Assembly (NCBI RefSeq): GCF_022179545.1
Contig: NZ_AP025518.1
Location: 186,001 to 250,000, forward strand
Direction: 5' to 3'
Length of the DNA stretch: 64,000 nt
Origin: Mycolicibacterium fortuitum subsp. fortuitum
GTDB taxonomy: Bacteria > Actinomycetota > Actinomycetes > Mycobacteriales > Mycobacteriaceae
This document shows, in pieces, positions 52,473 to 60,832 of the stretch. Each line of letters begins with the position of its first letter. The first letter of the stretch is position 1. The position numbers were made by a program, and so were the translations under genes. Below the pieces are notes generated by a model. The model made no database searches, was not told where the DNA came from, and worked only from the letters and a program-made list of their open reading frames with translations.

Positions 52473-53901
52473 CGCGCTGCACGAGTACCACAACTCCAAC
52501 CGGTATGGGTTCTCGCCGCCGGGACACCGGCAGGGTCGCGGTGTCGATCGGCGTGTGTTGCAGGTGCTCGGCCGTGAACCGTTCTTCAGCGACGTGCTGG
52601 CCAGCGGCGGGCTCGACGACCGGCGGATGAGCAACGGCTATCTCAAGCGGGCGGAGGACCTGATGGCCGAGGCTGTCGGCGCACGGGTGGCGTGGTTCTC
52701 CACATGCGGCAGTTCGTTGTCGGTCAAGGCCGCGATGATGGCGGTGGCCGGGTGCGACGGCAGCCTGCTGCTCAGCCGGGACAGCCACAAATCGGTGGTC
52801 GCCGGCCTGATCTTCTCTGGCCTGGTCCCGCGCTGGATCACGCCGCAATGGGACGCCGAACGCCACCTCTCGCACCCGCCGTCCCCTCGACAGGTCGAGG
52901 AGGCCTGGCAGCGTCATCCCGACGCTGCCGCCGCGCTGATCGTCAGTCCCAGTCCGTACGGCACGTGCGCCGATATCGAGGGCATCGCCGAGGTGTGTCA
53001 TCGACGGGGCAAGCCGTTGATCGTCGATGAGGCCTGGGGTGCCCATCTGCCGTTCCACGAGGACCTGCCGACGTGGGCGATGAACGCCGGTGCCGATGTG
53101 TGCGTGGTGAGCGTGCACAAGATGGGCGCCGGTTTCGAGCAGGGCTCGGTGTTTCACCTACAGGGCGACCTGGTGGACCAGAACAGGCTGTCGGCATGTG
53201 CAGACCTGCTCATGACCACGAGCCCGAATGTACTGGTGTACAGCGCGATTGACGGCTGGCGACGGCAGATGGTCGAACATGGCCACGAGTTGATGGGCGC
53301 CGCACTGGATCTGGCCGAGGCGACCCGCCGCGAGATCGAGGAGATCGACGACATCGAGGTCCTCGACCACGAGTTGCTGGGCAAGCAGGCCTCGCACGAT
53401 CTGGATCCCCTGCAGGTGCTGATCGACGTCTCGGCGACGGGAACTTCGGGCTATCAGGCCGCGGACTGGTTGCGGGAGTACTGTCAGCTCGATCTGGGGA
53501 TGACCGATCACCGCCGGGTGCTGGCCACCATGTCGCTGGCCGACGGGTCAGACACCTCGGGCCGGCTCGTCGAGGCGCTCAAGCTGTGGCGCAAGGCCGC
53601 TCACGATTTCGACCCGCCACCGCGGGTGGATCTACCCTCTCCCGGGGAGTTGGAACTGGACAGTGTGATGTCGCCGCGGGATGCGTTCTTCGGCCCTGTC
53701 GAGGATGTTCCGGTGGAGCAGGCAGCCGGCCGGATCTCCGCGGAGCAGATCACTCCGTATCCGCCGGGTATTCCCGCTGTGGTGCCGGGAGAGCGGATCA
53801 ACGACGCGGTCCTGGATTACCTGCGCACCGGATTGGCTGCGGGTATGAATGTGCCGGACCCCGCTGATCCTTCGCTGCGCACGGTTCGCGTCGTCGCGTA
53901 G
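52438..53901 (+). CDS. Orn/Lys/Arg decarboxylase-type PLP enzyme
   Basis: 487 residues, fold type I, the short SpeA/YaaO-like form. SPPGHRQG at the start, STCGSSLSVKAAM phosphate loop, IVDEAWGAHLPFH with D198, and the Schiff-base Lys K228 in SVHKMGAGFEQGS. The C-terminal domain (about 395-487) ends with YPPGIPAVVPGE as in arginine or lysine decarboxylases. It presumably decarboxylates a basic or related amino acid in the cytosol; which one is open. It is last in the operon and its 3' end overlaps udgX by 85 bp on the other strand. Confidence 0.9.
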   Translation: MTGNQAAAPLLDALHEYHNSNRYGFSPPGHRQGRGVDRRVLQVLGREPFFSDVLASGGLDDRRMSNGYLKRAEDLMAEAVGARVAWFSTCGSSLSVKAAMMAVAGCDGSLLLSRDSHKSVVAGLIFSGLVPRWITPQWDAERHLSHPPSPRQVEEAWQRHPDAAAALIVSPSPYGTCADIEGIAEVCHRRGKPLIVDEAWGAHLPFHEDLPTWAMNAGADVCVVSVHKMGAGFEQGSVFHLQGDLVDQNRLSACADLLMTTSPNVLVYSAIDGWRRQMVEHGHELMGAALDLAEATRREIEEIDDIEVLDHELLGKQASHDLDPLQVLIDVSATGTSGYQAADWLREYCQLDLGMTDHRRVLATMSLADGSDTSGRLVEALKLWRKAAHDFDPPPRVDLPSPGELELDSVMSPRDAFFGPVEDVPVEQAAGRISAEQITPYPPGIPAVVPGERINDAVLDYLRTGLAAGMNVPDPADPSLRTVRVVA

Positions 53902-54518
53902 GCGGTGCGGAGGTCGGCAACCAGTCCGTCGAAGGCTTCGTCACGAGTCTCGGACGGTCCCCGCAACACTGCGGACGGGTGAATCGTGGCGATCAGCGCC
54001 GGATCCGCGTCTGGCACCAGTCCTGTGACGTGGAGCACCTCCCCTCGATGGCGGGATACCCGAAAGTCGTTGCCGAGCATGGATTTGGCGGCGGTCGCTC
54101 CGAGCAGGACGACGACCTCCGGGGCAACCGTTTCAAGTTCGGCGATGATCCACGGACGGCATGCCTCGACCTCGGTTCGACTGGGGGTCTTGTGGATACG
54201 GCGCTTGCCGCGCTCGTTGGTGGTGAACTTGAAGTGCTTCACGGCGTTGGTCAGATAGAGCTCGTCGCGGTCGATCTCGGCTGCGGCCAGGGCCTTGTCC
54301 AGGACACGGCCGGCAGGACCGACGAAGGGGGCTCCCGCGCGGTCCTCCCGGTCACCCGGCTGCTCACCGATCAACATCACCCGGGCTGACGGCCGGCCGG
54401 AGCCGAAAACCGTTTGTGTGGCATCTCGGTACAGCGGGCACCCCTCGCACCCTTTTGCGGCCTCGGCCAAAACGGACAGCTGATGTGTTTCGGGTACGAA
54501 TGGTGCTGCGCTGTTCAT
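53817..54518 (-). CDS. udgX: Uracil-DNA glycosylase UdgX
   Basis: 233 residues from ATG 54518. Motif A GEQPGD with E52, then the UdgX-specific loop KRRIH at exactly 105-109. H109 is the residue that in M. smegmatis UdgX becomes covalently linked to the abasic sugar after uracil removal. Motif HPSAVLR carries H180. Fe-S cysteines C24, C27 (CEGCPLY) and C120 (EACRPW) are visible; the fourth family-4-type Cys is not at the expected distance. It acts on uracil in DNA, cytosolic. It is divergent from an esterase gene with a long inverted repeat between. Confidence 0.95.
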   Translation of the reverse strand: MNSAAPFVPETHQLSVLAEAAKGCEGCPLYRDATQTVFGSGRPSARVMLIGEQPGDREDRAGAPFVGPAGRVLDKALAAAEIDRDELYLTNAVKHFKFTTNERGKRRIHKTPSRTEVEACRPWIIAELETVAPEVVVLLGATAAKSMLGNDFRVSRHRGEVLHVTGLVPDADPALIATIHPSAVLRGPSETRDEAFDGLVADLRTAYATTRTVRSEGSAGSGTFIPAANPVRR

Positions 54519-54525
54519 CGTCGGG

Positions 54526-54569
54526 GAATACCCGCATCGACCGTTTTGGCACGCCCTGTGCGGGTATTC
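54526..54569. promoter_or_regulatory. Inverted repeat between udgX and esterase
   Basis: Perfect 11-bp arms GAATACCCGCA (54526-54536) and TGCGGGTATTC (54559-54569) separated by 22 bp fill most of the 80-bp divergent spacer. Each arm contains GGTATT, a possible -10 for the gene it faces, so one dimeric regulator could control both directions. A cruciform is the alternative. Confidence 0.6.
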
Positions 54570-54598
54570 GTTGTGGTGAGACAAAGGAGATGATCGCC

Positions 54599-55585
54599 AT
54601 GACCGGGGCATACGCGGCCAAACGGGTATTGCACCGCAGACGGAGCCTGGAGGCCGCGGCCCTGGGAATCGGCTGCCGGTTGGCCGTGAAGAACGTGATC
54701 CGCGCATGGGCATTACAGCCTGACCTGGCGTGGCCGCTCAGCTCCATCGATCACATCGTCGGTTTGGTCCCCAGGCGGTCGTCATCGGTGTCCGTACAGC
54801 CCGTGGCGCTGCCGAATTGCCCGGCGGAGTTGGTACGTGCGCCGGGAACATCGGGACGTAACGCGATTCTGTACTTGCACGGTGGGGCGTTTCTCACCTG
54901 TGGGCTCAACACCCACCGTGCTCTGGCTTCCCGGTTGTCGGCTGCGGCAGACGCACTGGTGCTCAATGTGGGCTACCGGATGTTGCCGGTCTGCGGCCTC
55001 GCCGACGCCGTCGAGGATGCCCTGGCCGGACTGTCCTGGCTGCGGCGCCGGGGTTACGGTGCCGACCGGACGGTGATCGCCGGCGACTCGGCCGGCGGAT
55101 ACCTGGCCTTCGGGACGGCGCTGAGTTCATTGGCCCACGGCGTGGTGCCGGCTGCCGGCCTGGCCGCGATCTCACCGCTGATCGACCTGGATCCGACTCA
55201 GAAACTGGCTCACCGCAATGCCTCTCGGTGCTCGATGTTCACCGGTGCGGCATTGTCGGCGTTCGCCCGGTGTGTCCGGCGCAGCCAATGTGAGGCGGAC
55301 CGGTGCGATGCCGAGCCGCTGATCGATCCGGCCACCGCCGCTCTGACAGGCATGCCGCCGGTGATGATCCACGTGGGTGCCGACGAATTACTGTTGGCGG
55401 ACTCGGAACTGGTGGCCGGCCGCCTGGCCGCCGCGCATGCACCGTGTGAGCTTCACGTATGGAGCGGACAGATCCACGATTTCCCGCTCGCTGCCGACAT
55501 TCTGCCCGAGGGCAGGCGGGCCATCGGCTATGTGGGCGACTTCGTCAAAGGTGTGACCGCTGCACCTGCTCGGGGTGTGGCCTGA
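54599..55585 (+). CDS. Alpha/beta hydrolase (HSL-type esterase/lipase)
   Basis: 328 residues. HSL-family marks: oxyanion HGGAFLTCG (LYLHGGAF), nucleophile Ser in GDSAGGYLAF, Asp in HVGADELLLADSE and His in GQIHDFPLA. It hydrolyses short- to medium-chain esters. AAAGGAG (54583-54589) fits ATG 54599 at 9 nt better than ATG 54590, which it touches. No signal peptide is evident. Same family as mycobacterial Lip proteins; which one is not clear. Confidence 0.9.
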   Translation: MTGAYAAKRVLHRRRSLEAAALGIGCRLAVKNVIRAWALQPDLAWPLSSIDHIVGLVPRRSSSVSVQPVALPNCPAELVRAPGTSGRNAILYLHGGAFLTCGLNTHRALASRLSAAADALVLNVGYRMLPVCGLADAVEDALAGLSWLRRRGYGADRTVIAGDSAGGYLAFGTALSSLAHGVVPAAGLAAISPLIDLDPTQKLAHRNASRCSMFTGAALSAFARCVRRSQCEADRCDAEPLIDPATAALTGMPPVMIHVGADELLLADSELVAGRLAAAHAPCELHVWSGQIHDFPLAADILPEGRRAIGYVGDFVKGVTAAPARGVA

Positions 55586-55633
55586 TCGGTTCACCGCAGT
55601 TTGCCGCCCTGGCGTCGTGGGCATCCCACCACC

Positions 55634-55915
55634 ATGAGCGATATCGAAGATGGTCCGGACGACACCCTCTCGCCCAGTGAGTCGACCGATTCCGACGAGG
55701 TCGCGAATGCGGACGGCGACGATGTGGTCGATCCGCCGGAGCAGTGGCACGGTGCTGACCGTGCGGGCGAGCCGGAATCACTCGAGAGCAAGCTGGAGGC
55801 GGAAAGGCCCGACAAGCCGGCCGGGGCTGCACCCGCGCGCGACGTCGACGAGGCGATCGCCGAACCTGACGGTTTCCAGATCGTGAGCCCCGACGAGCAG
55901 TCTCAGGACGGGTGA
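55634..55915 (+). CDS. Small acidic disordered protein
   Basis: 93 residues from ATG 55634, very rich in Asp and Glu. The pattern PPEQWHGADRAGEPESLESK and KLEAERPDKPAG recalls short acidic actinobacterial proteins of the DUF5709 type (Trp plus LxxxLxxExP), an uncertain match. It has no membrane segment. It lies 48 bp after the esterase gene and may be cotranscribed. Function unknown. Confidence 0.7.
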   Translation: MSDIEDGPDDTLSPSESTDSDEVANADGDDVVDPPEQWHGADRAGEPESLESKLEAERPDKPAGAAPARDVDEAIAEPDGFQIVSPDEQSQDG

Positions 55916-55972
55916 CGATCCGCAACGCATGAGCTGATAACAGGCCGTTGGTATTTCGGCTACGGTCGGCCT

Positions 55973-56422
55973 GTGGACGAGGGCCTGATCATCCGGCGAT
56001 ACCGACCTGCGGACGAGGATGCGACAGTCGATGTGTGGGCACGTGCGGCACGGCAGGCACACCCGTTTCTGGCGGGCGAAGGCGAACGGGAACGCAAACT
56101 GCGTGAGGTCTACCTCGTCGACGCCGAGAACTGGGTTGTCGAATCCACTGCCGACGGCAGCATCGTGGGCCTGCTGGGCATGTTGGGTTCGGAGATCGGC
56201 GGTTTGTTCGTCGCACCGGAGGCCCAAGGCCTCGGAGTGGGACGCGCCCTGGTCCGGCATGCCGCGTCGCGGCACAGTGTGGTGACGCTGGAGGTCTACA
56301 CCGACAATCGTCGCGCTCGCGAGTTCTACGATCGGATGGGCTTCACAGAGGTCGACCGCAAGCTCGACGCGGACACGGGTCACGAGCTCATCGCGCTCCG
56401 CCGTGTCACCGCGGCCACGTAA
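55973..56422 (+). CDS. GNAT-family N-acetyltransferase
   Basis: 149 residues. Acetyl-CoA motif A is GGLFVAPEAQGLGVGRALV (QGLGVG), and motif B EVYTDNRRAREFYDRMGF is the usual C-terminal part. It acetylates a small molecule or protein amine; substrate unknown. GTG 55973 is the start because a TACGGT -10 (55961-55966) ends 6 nt before it and no Shine-Dalgarno is present. Confidence 0.87.
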   Translation: MDEGLIIRRYRPADEDATVDVWARAARQAHPFLAGEGERERKLREVYLVDAENWVVESTADGSIVGLLGMLGSEIGGLFVAPEAQGLGVGRALVRHAASRHSVVTLEVYTDNRRAREFYDRMGFTEVDRKLDADTGHELIALRRVTAAT

Positions 56423-56461
56423 TCGAGCAGGCGAAATGCGCGGGGCCGGATCAGGATTCCG

Positions 56462-57229
56462 TCAGCCTGCCTGTCGTTGCAATGTGACCGAGGCGGTGTT
56501 GGCATCGGCATGGGTGGCGATGCCGCTGCCCTTCGCCGTGACAGCCAGCGCGGTGCGGTCACCGCGGAACAGGTCACGGGAGAACTCGCACGGGGTGCCG
56601 TTCTGGTCATAGGTCACCCGCGTGATCAACAACAGCGCGGCCTTGGGTTTGATGCCGAGGAGGGTGGCTTCACTGCTGGTGGCACTGACCGCCTCGATCC
56701 GCTCATCGGCGCGGCCGGTGACCAAACCGTAACGGGACTCCAGGATTTCGTAGAGTGACCCACCCAATTGCTGGTCGAGCAGACCGGGGAAAGCGTCCGC
56801 TGGGAACTGCGCATGTTCGAGCGAGATCGGTGAGCCGTCGGCCAGGCGGACGCGCTGGATTTCGATGACGTAGTCGCCGGGGCCCAGGCGCAGCGCGCTG
56901 CGGGTAGCGTCGTCAGGGGTGGTGATGCGTGTCGAGAGCACCCGCGTCCCGGCGACGTAGCCCTGATTGGCCAGGAAGGCGGGCACACCGACCACGTCGG
57001 AGAGATGACGCTCGACCTGCCCGTGGCTGATGAAGATGCCCCCGGCACGGCCGATCACCCGGTGCACCAGCCCGGCCTCCTCCAGTGCGGCCAGCACCTG
57101 GCGGAGGCTGGAGCGGCTGGTGCCGTAGCGTTCGGCCAGGTCGCGCTCGCTGCCGAGCTTGGCGCCGGGAGTCCCCGCGTTGATGTCGGCGACGATGCGC
57201 CTGCGCAACTCCTCGCTGTGAACTGCCAC
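56462..57229 (-). CDS. GntR/HutC-family regulator of the RMM operon
   Basis: 255 residues from GTG 57229 (TTG 57262 is possible). N-terminal winged helix: SERDLAERYGTSRSSLRQVL and ALEEAGLVHRVIGRAGGIF. The C-terminal UTRA effector domain has SPISLEHAQFPADAFPGLL and ALLLITRVTYDQNGTPCEF. It is the last gene of the microcompartment operon, 49 bp after the SDR gene, and probably senses an aminopropanol-type ligand. Two inverted repeats lie in and next to its leader, suggesting autoregulation. Confidence 0.9.
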   Translation of the reverse strand: MAVHSEELRRRIVADINAGTPGAKLGSERDLAERYGTSRSSLRQVLAALEEAGLVHRVIGRAGGIFISHGQVERHLSDVVGVPAFLANQGYVAGTRVLSTRITTPDDATRSALRLGPGDYVIEIQRVRLADGSPISLEHAQFPADAFPGLLDQQLGGSLYEILESRYGLVTGRADERIEAVSATSSEATLLGIKPKAALLLITRVTYDQNGTPCEFSRDLFRGDRTALAVTAKGSGIATHADANTASVTLQRQAG

Positions 57230-57248
57230 CCCGGCCCCCTGCCCGTCT

Positions 57249-57290
57249 ATTGGTACAGCCAATTCTATCCGGGCTGAACTAGAGTTCAGC
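57249..57290. promoter_or_regulatory. Two palindromes before the GntR gene
   Basis: GCTGAAC-TAGA-GTTCAGC (57273-57290) overlaps the SDR stop codon (57279-57281), and ATTGG-TACAG-CCAAT (57249-57263) lies between it and GTG 57229. The first has a HutC-like centre. Either could be the GntR operator and provide a private promoter for the regulator. Confidence 0.55.
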
Positions 57291-58058
57291 TATCGCCATG
57301 TGCGATTCGGGAAGAATCTGTCCGCCGTCCACGACCAGCGACTGTCCGGTGATGTAGGCGGCCTCGTCCGTGGCGAAGAACAGCGCTGCGTTACCGATGT
57401 CGGCGACAGATCCGAGGCGGCCCGAAGGCACCGCCGTGGCCATTTGGTCCATGTAGTTCTGGCCCATTTCGACGAGGCCCTCGGTGATGATGTTGCCGGG
57501 CAGCACCGCGTTGACGGTGATCTTCTTGGGCGCCAGCTCCATTGCCGCGGTGCGCAGGAAGCCGAGCTGTGCGGCCTTGGACGCACCGTAGTGCGACCAA
57601 CCGGGGTATCCGGTGATGGGGCCGGTGATCGACGACGTGATGATGACGCGTCCGTGTCCACTGGCGGTCAGCGCCGCGAGCGCGGCCTGCACGATGTAGA
57701 CGGTGCCCTTGAAGTTGACCGCGAGCACCTGATCGATGTCCTCGGGGGTGAGGTCCTCCAGGCGTCCGGACGGGAAGATTCCGGCGTTGGCGCAGACGAT
57801 GTCGAGTCCGCCGTGCCGCTCGACAGCCGCGCCGACGACCTGGCGTGCGTCTTCGGGACTGGTCACGTCTGCCCGCAGGGCACTGACCCGGCCCGGCGCG
57901 TCGGCGAGCGCCGCGACGGCCTCGTCGAGATCGGTCTGGTTGCGGCCGGTGATCAGGACATCCACACCGGCGTTGGCGAAGGTCTGGGCGATGCCGCGGC
58001 CGATGCCCTTGCTGCCGCCGGTGACGATGGCCGAGCGGCCCTGAAGCGAAGCGAACAT
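57279..58058 (-). CDS. SDR dehydrogenase, probable 1-amino-2-propanol dehydrogenase
   Basis: 259 residues, classical SDR. Cofactor loop TGGSKGIG (13-20), NAG at 91-93, catalytic SS (142-143), Y157 and K161 (HYGASK). The homologous enzyme of the M. smegmatis compartment oxidises (S)-1-amino-2-propanol to aminoacetone with NAD(P). AAAGGA lies 8 nt before ATG 58058. It has no cargo peptide, so it may work outside the shell. Confidence 0.9.
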   Translation of the reverse strand: MFASLQGRSAIVTGGSKGIGRGIAQTFANAGVDVLITGRNQTDLDEAVAALADAPGRVSALRADVTSPEDARQVVGAAVERHGGLDIVCANAGIFPSGRLEDLTPEDIDQVLAVNFKGTVYIVQAALAALTASGHGRVIITSSITGPITGYPGWSHYGASKAAQLGFLRTAAMELAPKKITVNAVLPGNIITEGLVEMGQNYMDQMATAVPSGRLGSVADIGNAALFFATDEAAYITGQSLVVDGGQILPESHMAIAEL

Positions 58059-58075
58059 AGTGGGGTCCTTTGGGG

Positions 58076-59089
58076 TCAGGTCAAGGTGAGGCCGTTTGAG
58101 CGCAGGTAGCGCTCGGCGAGTTCACAGCTGCCCGCTGCGTAACTGATGGCTTTGGTCGCCGATTCCCTGGAGTGGCTGTGGGTGCCCATCCAGGCCAGCA
58201 GTAGCAGCCGGCGCAGCAGCACGAACGAGGCCAGCATGTCCTCGTCGGAGGCCGGCAGGTCACGTCGCGTGCGGTAACCGCGCACCCACGCGTCCTGCCA
58301 TTCCGGCAAGGCTGGATCATGTTCGATGAACGACACGGCCGTGCCGAAATCGTAGAAGTACCAACCGAATCCGCAGTCATCGAAATCGATGACGGTGATC
58401 TTCGACGACGTTGCGGAGTCTGACGAGTCGGGGTCCACCAGCAGATTGGCCAGCCGCAGGTCGGCGTGGATCAGGCCGTAGACGTCGGGCCCGGTGCCGT
58501 AGGCGTGGAGCCGATCGTGCAACAGTGCCTGGGCGCGTTCCAGCACCTGTCGCTCGCCCGCGCCGACACCCTCGGCGTCCTGCCATCGGCCCCAGCGGGG
58601 ATTCCCGCCAAGGCTGTGCTCCCAGTCCCAGGAGAACCGGCCGAACCCGGCCGGGCGTTCCCACCGCTGCGAATGGTCGTGCAGCGCAGCGGTGATCCGG
58701 CCGAGGGTGTGGAAATCGTCGAGGGTCAACGCGCTCTCGTCGGGTTCGGCCCCGGCGACCATGCCGAACTGGACGACGTGGCGGGCGATCCCGCCAGTCT
58801 CCTCACCCTCTACGGTCACCAGCCGCCGGCCGTCGCGGGCCGGCAGCACGGTCGGCACCGTGATGTCACTGTCGTCCTGCAGTGCTTGCAGCCAGTCCAG
58901 TTCGGACTCGATCTCGTGGGGCCGGTGGTAGTTCTGCCGATGAACCCGCAAGATGGACTGGGTGCCGCCGTCCTCGACGAGATACGTGGCGTTCTCGGAC
59001 AGGTTCAGCAATCGCAGCGTCGCATCGGCTCCGATGTCGTATTGGCCCAAGGCGAGTCGGGCCACATCGATCTCGTCGGTGATAACCAC
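58076..59089 (-). CDS. APH-type kinase, probable aminopropanol kinase
   Basis: 337 residues, aminoglycoside-phosphotransferase fold. Catalytic Brenner motif [12 protein letters not shown] (D210, N215) and metal motif [11 protein letters not shown] (D235). In the M. smegmatis compartment the matching protein phosphorylates (S)-1-amino-2-propanol, feeding the PLP phospholyase. GTG 59089 shares one base with the BMC-T stop (TAGTG), so the genes are coupled. Confidence 0.9.
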   Translation of the reverse strand: MVITDEIDVARLALGQYDIGADATLRLLNLSENATYLVEDGGTQSILRVHRQNYHRPHEIESELDWLQALQDDSDITVPTVLPARDGRRLVTVEGEETGGIARHVVQFGMVAGAEPDESALTLDDFHTLGRITAALHDHSQRWERPAGFGRFSWDWEHSLGGNPRWGRWQDAEGVGAGERQVLERAQALLHDRLHAYGTGPDVYGLIHADLRLANLLVDPDSSDSATSSKITVIDFDDCGFGWYFYDFGTAVSFIEHDPALPEWQDAWVRGYRTRRDLPASDEDMLASFVLLRRLLLLAWMGTHSHSRESATKAISYAAGSCELAERYLRSNGLTLT

Positions 59090-59751
59090 TAGTGATCCTG
59101 TCCTTCAATACCGTCGAGCACACTCGTGATCCGGTCCCGGGCTGTCGTCACATCAGCGGTGCTGCCACCGATGTACAGCCGCCCTGCGGCTCCGATCATC
59201 TGCACGTCCACCACAGTAAGCCCGGGTGCCGCCCGTTCCGCCTCATTGGCCGCGACCGCGGCGAACAGTGCCGGGGTCATCTCGTACACCAGCAGAGACT
59301 GACCGGGCAGGATCATCGATGCCTGCCGGTTCCGGTTGAGGATCACCGCATGCTGATCGGTGATGTTCTCGATGATGTCGTGGTAGAGGACGCGCGGCCG
59401 CAGCTGGTCGGAGGCCTTGTTGCCGGTGCCCGCCAGGATCGCCTCGCCGGCCCGCTGCACATCCTCGAGGTTGGCCGAGTGGATCTCCAGTACACCGAAT
59501 TGGCGTTCTACGTAGAGGATTCCGGGCTGGATGCCCGGGACCTCGCGCAGGGCCAGATCGATCACCCGCTCGATGGCCAGGGCGGGGGATACCTCGACGA
59601 TGAGTGCGTGCTCACCCTCGTACGGCGGGTATCCCCGGGCCCGGGTCGGCGTTCCGAGATAGGCGGCGAACTGACGCTGCAGATCCTCCACCAACAGGTA
59701 GACCCGGATCTGCGTGCGAATCCGGGTGCTCTCCTCCGCGTCGGTAGGCAT
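59089..59751 (-). CDS. BMC-T tandem shell protein 1
   Basis: 220 residues with two BMC domains. An N-terminal extension (TRIRTQIRVYLLVEDLQRQF) leads to the first domain (IVEVSPALAIERVIDLAL, YVERQFGVLEIHS). The second contains LLVYEMTPALFAAVAANEAE and VVDVQMIGAAGRLYIGGSTA. It forms a trimeric pseudohexagonal tile in the shell facet and could have a gated pore. It starts 2 nt after the BMC-H stop. It resembles the second BMC-T at 60829 (VERQFG and MIGA.GR.Y shared). Confidence 0.92.
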   Translation of the reverse strand: MPTDAEESTRIRTQIRVYLLVEDLQRQFAAYLGTPTRARGYPPYEGEHALIVEVSPALAIERVIDLALREVPGIQPGILYVERQFGVLEIHSANLEDVQRAGEAILAGTGNKASDQLRPRVLYHDIIENITDQHAVILNRNRQASMILPGQSLLVYEMTPALFAAVAANEAERAAPGLTVVDVQMIGAAGRLYIGGSTADVTTARDRITSVLDGIEGQDH

Positions 59752-59753
59752 GG

Positions 59754-60035
59754 CTACTTGCTGGTGACCGAGAAGTGCGCGCCGAGCTCGTTGTGCGGAC
59801 GCGGGATGACGTGCACGCTGACCAGTTCGCCCACCTGTGAGGCGGTCTCGGCGCCGGCCTCGGTGGCGGCCTTGACCGCACCCACCTCGCCGGTGACGAT
59901 CACGGCGACCAGGCCGTCACCGACCTGCTGACGATCGGTGATGGTGACGTTGGCGGCCTTCACCATGGCGTCGGCGGCGGCCAGCGCGGCCACGTAGCCC
60001 TTGGTTTCGATCAATCCGATTGCGTTGCTGGACAT
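59754..60035 (-). CDS. BMC-H hexameric shell protein
   Basis: 93 residues, one BMC domain: NAIGLIETKGYVAALAAADA, VKAANVTITDRQQVGDGLV, GEVGAVKAATEAG and the end VSVHVIPRPHNELGAHF. This is the main facet tile of the compartment. A strong Shine-Dalgarno (AAGGAGAT) and a 30-nt gap before it stand out in an otherwise overlapping operon, in keeping with its need for high output. Confidence 0.97.
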   Translation of the reverse strand: MSSNAIGLIETKGYVAALAAADAMVKAANVTITDRQQVGDGLVAVIVTGEVGAVKAATEAGAETASQVGELVSVHVIPRPHNELGAHFSVTSK

Positions 60036-60065
60036 GGTTTATCTCCTTATTTGTTGGGTTCGGTA

Positions 60066-60323
60066 TCAGGGTTGGGTGTCTGAGTTGACGTCGATGGATC
60101 CGATGATGAGGGCATCCACGGGTGGCGGGGTTCCGGTGAACCAGCTCGAGGCAACCGAGCCCTGGGCCACCAGGACGTGTTCGCCCACGCCGCTACCGAG
60201 GACGTCGAAGGCGATCAGCTTCGAGCCGGTGCCGTCGATCTCGACCTCGAGGAACGCGCCTGCGGGGATACCGTCGATGCGCCGGGTCGACCACACGTTG
60301 CCGGTGACAGTCGCTGCTAGCAC
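60066..60323 (-). CDS. BMC-P pentameric vertex protein (EutN/CcmL family)
   Basis: 85 residues, EutN/CcmL beta-barrel: MLAATVTGNVWSTRR, KLIAFDVLGSGVGEHVLVAQ, VDALIIGSIDV. It caps the vertices of the icosahedral shell. GTG 60323 has AAAAGGAG upstream and overlaps the preceding 171-aa gene by 7 nt. Confidence 0.95.
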   Translation of the reverse strand: MLAATVTGNVWSTRRIDGIPAGAFLEVEIDGTGSKLIAFDVLGSGVGEHVLVAQGSVASSWFTGTPPPVDALIIGSIDVNSDTQP

Positions 60324-60832
60324 TTTGGCTCCTTTTCAATCTTGATTCCCAAGGTGCGGGCTTTCTCCCGGGCCAGGGGGGTGAGCACCGCCTTGCGACC
60401 GAGCACGAGCGTGCCGCCGGCCATGTCCGCGATCTGGCGTTCGGTGACTGCCCCGGTGTCGATACGGTGGACCGCCCCGCCACCCGACGACCGCGACGAG
60501 CCGGCCAGCCGGAAACTGAGCCGGCCGGCCTTGAGGTCAGCGCGGGTTTTCGGACTTTCGAAGAGCCGCAAGAGTTTTCGGACGAAGTTGTCCAGATCTT
60601 TGTCATTGGCCAACTGCACGGTCTCTGTGCGGTTCTTACCGTTGGCCGCGCGGGGTCCGGTGGGCTCGACTCCGAACTGGTCGGCGACTGTGGCGGGGGG
60701 CGGTGGAGCCGGGGCCGGTGGTGGGGGGACAGCCACCGGCCCCGGAGTCTTGACGGCAGCCCCGACGTCGCGGACCGCTTCGCGAACCACCTCACGTACC
60801 AGAGCGCGCAGCTCGTCGCGATTGATGCTCAT
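60317..60832 (-). CDS. RMM linker-like protein with N-terminal targeting helix
   Basis: 171 residues, no assigned enzyme function. Residues 1-24 form an amphipathic helix (INRDELRALVREVVREAV) like cargo-targeting peptides; 28-50 is a Pro/Ala linker; 70-100 holds LDNFVRKLLRLFESP; the C-terminal domain (about 120-171) has TERQIADMAGGTLVLGRKAV and LTPLAREKARTLGIKIEK, a motif seen in several BMC-associated proteins (EutQ/EutT-like N-parts). The helix matches the C-terminus of the aldehyde dehydrogenase. It may link cargo to shell or seed the core. ATGA overlap with BMC-T. Confidence 0.85.
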   Translation of the reverse strand: MSINRDELRALVREVVREAVRDVGAAVKTPGPVAVPPPPAPAPPPPATVADQFGVEPTGPRAANGKNRTETVQLANDKDLDNFVRKLLRLFESPKTRADLKAGRLSFRLAGSSRSSGGGAVHRIDTGAVTERQIADMAGGTLVLGRKAVLTPLAREKARTLGIKIEKEPKC

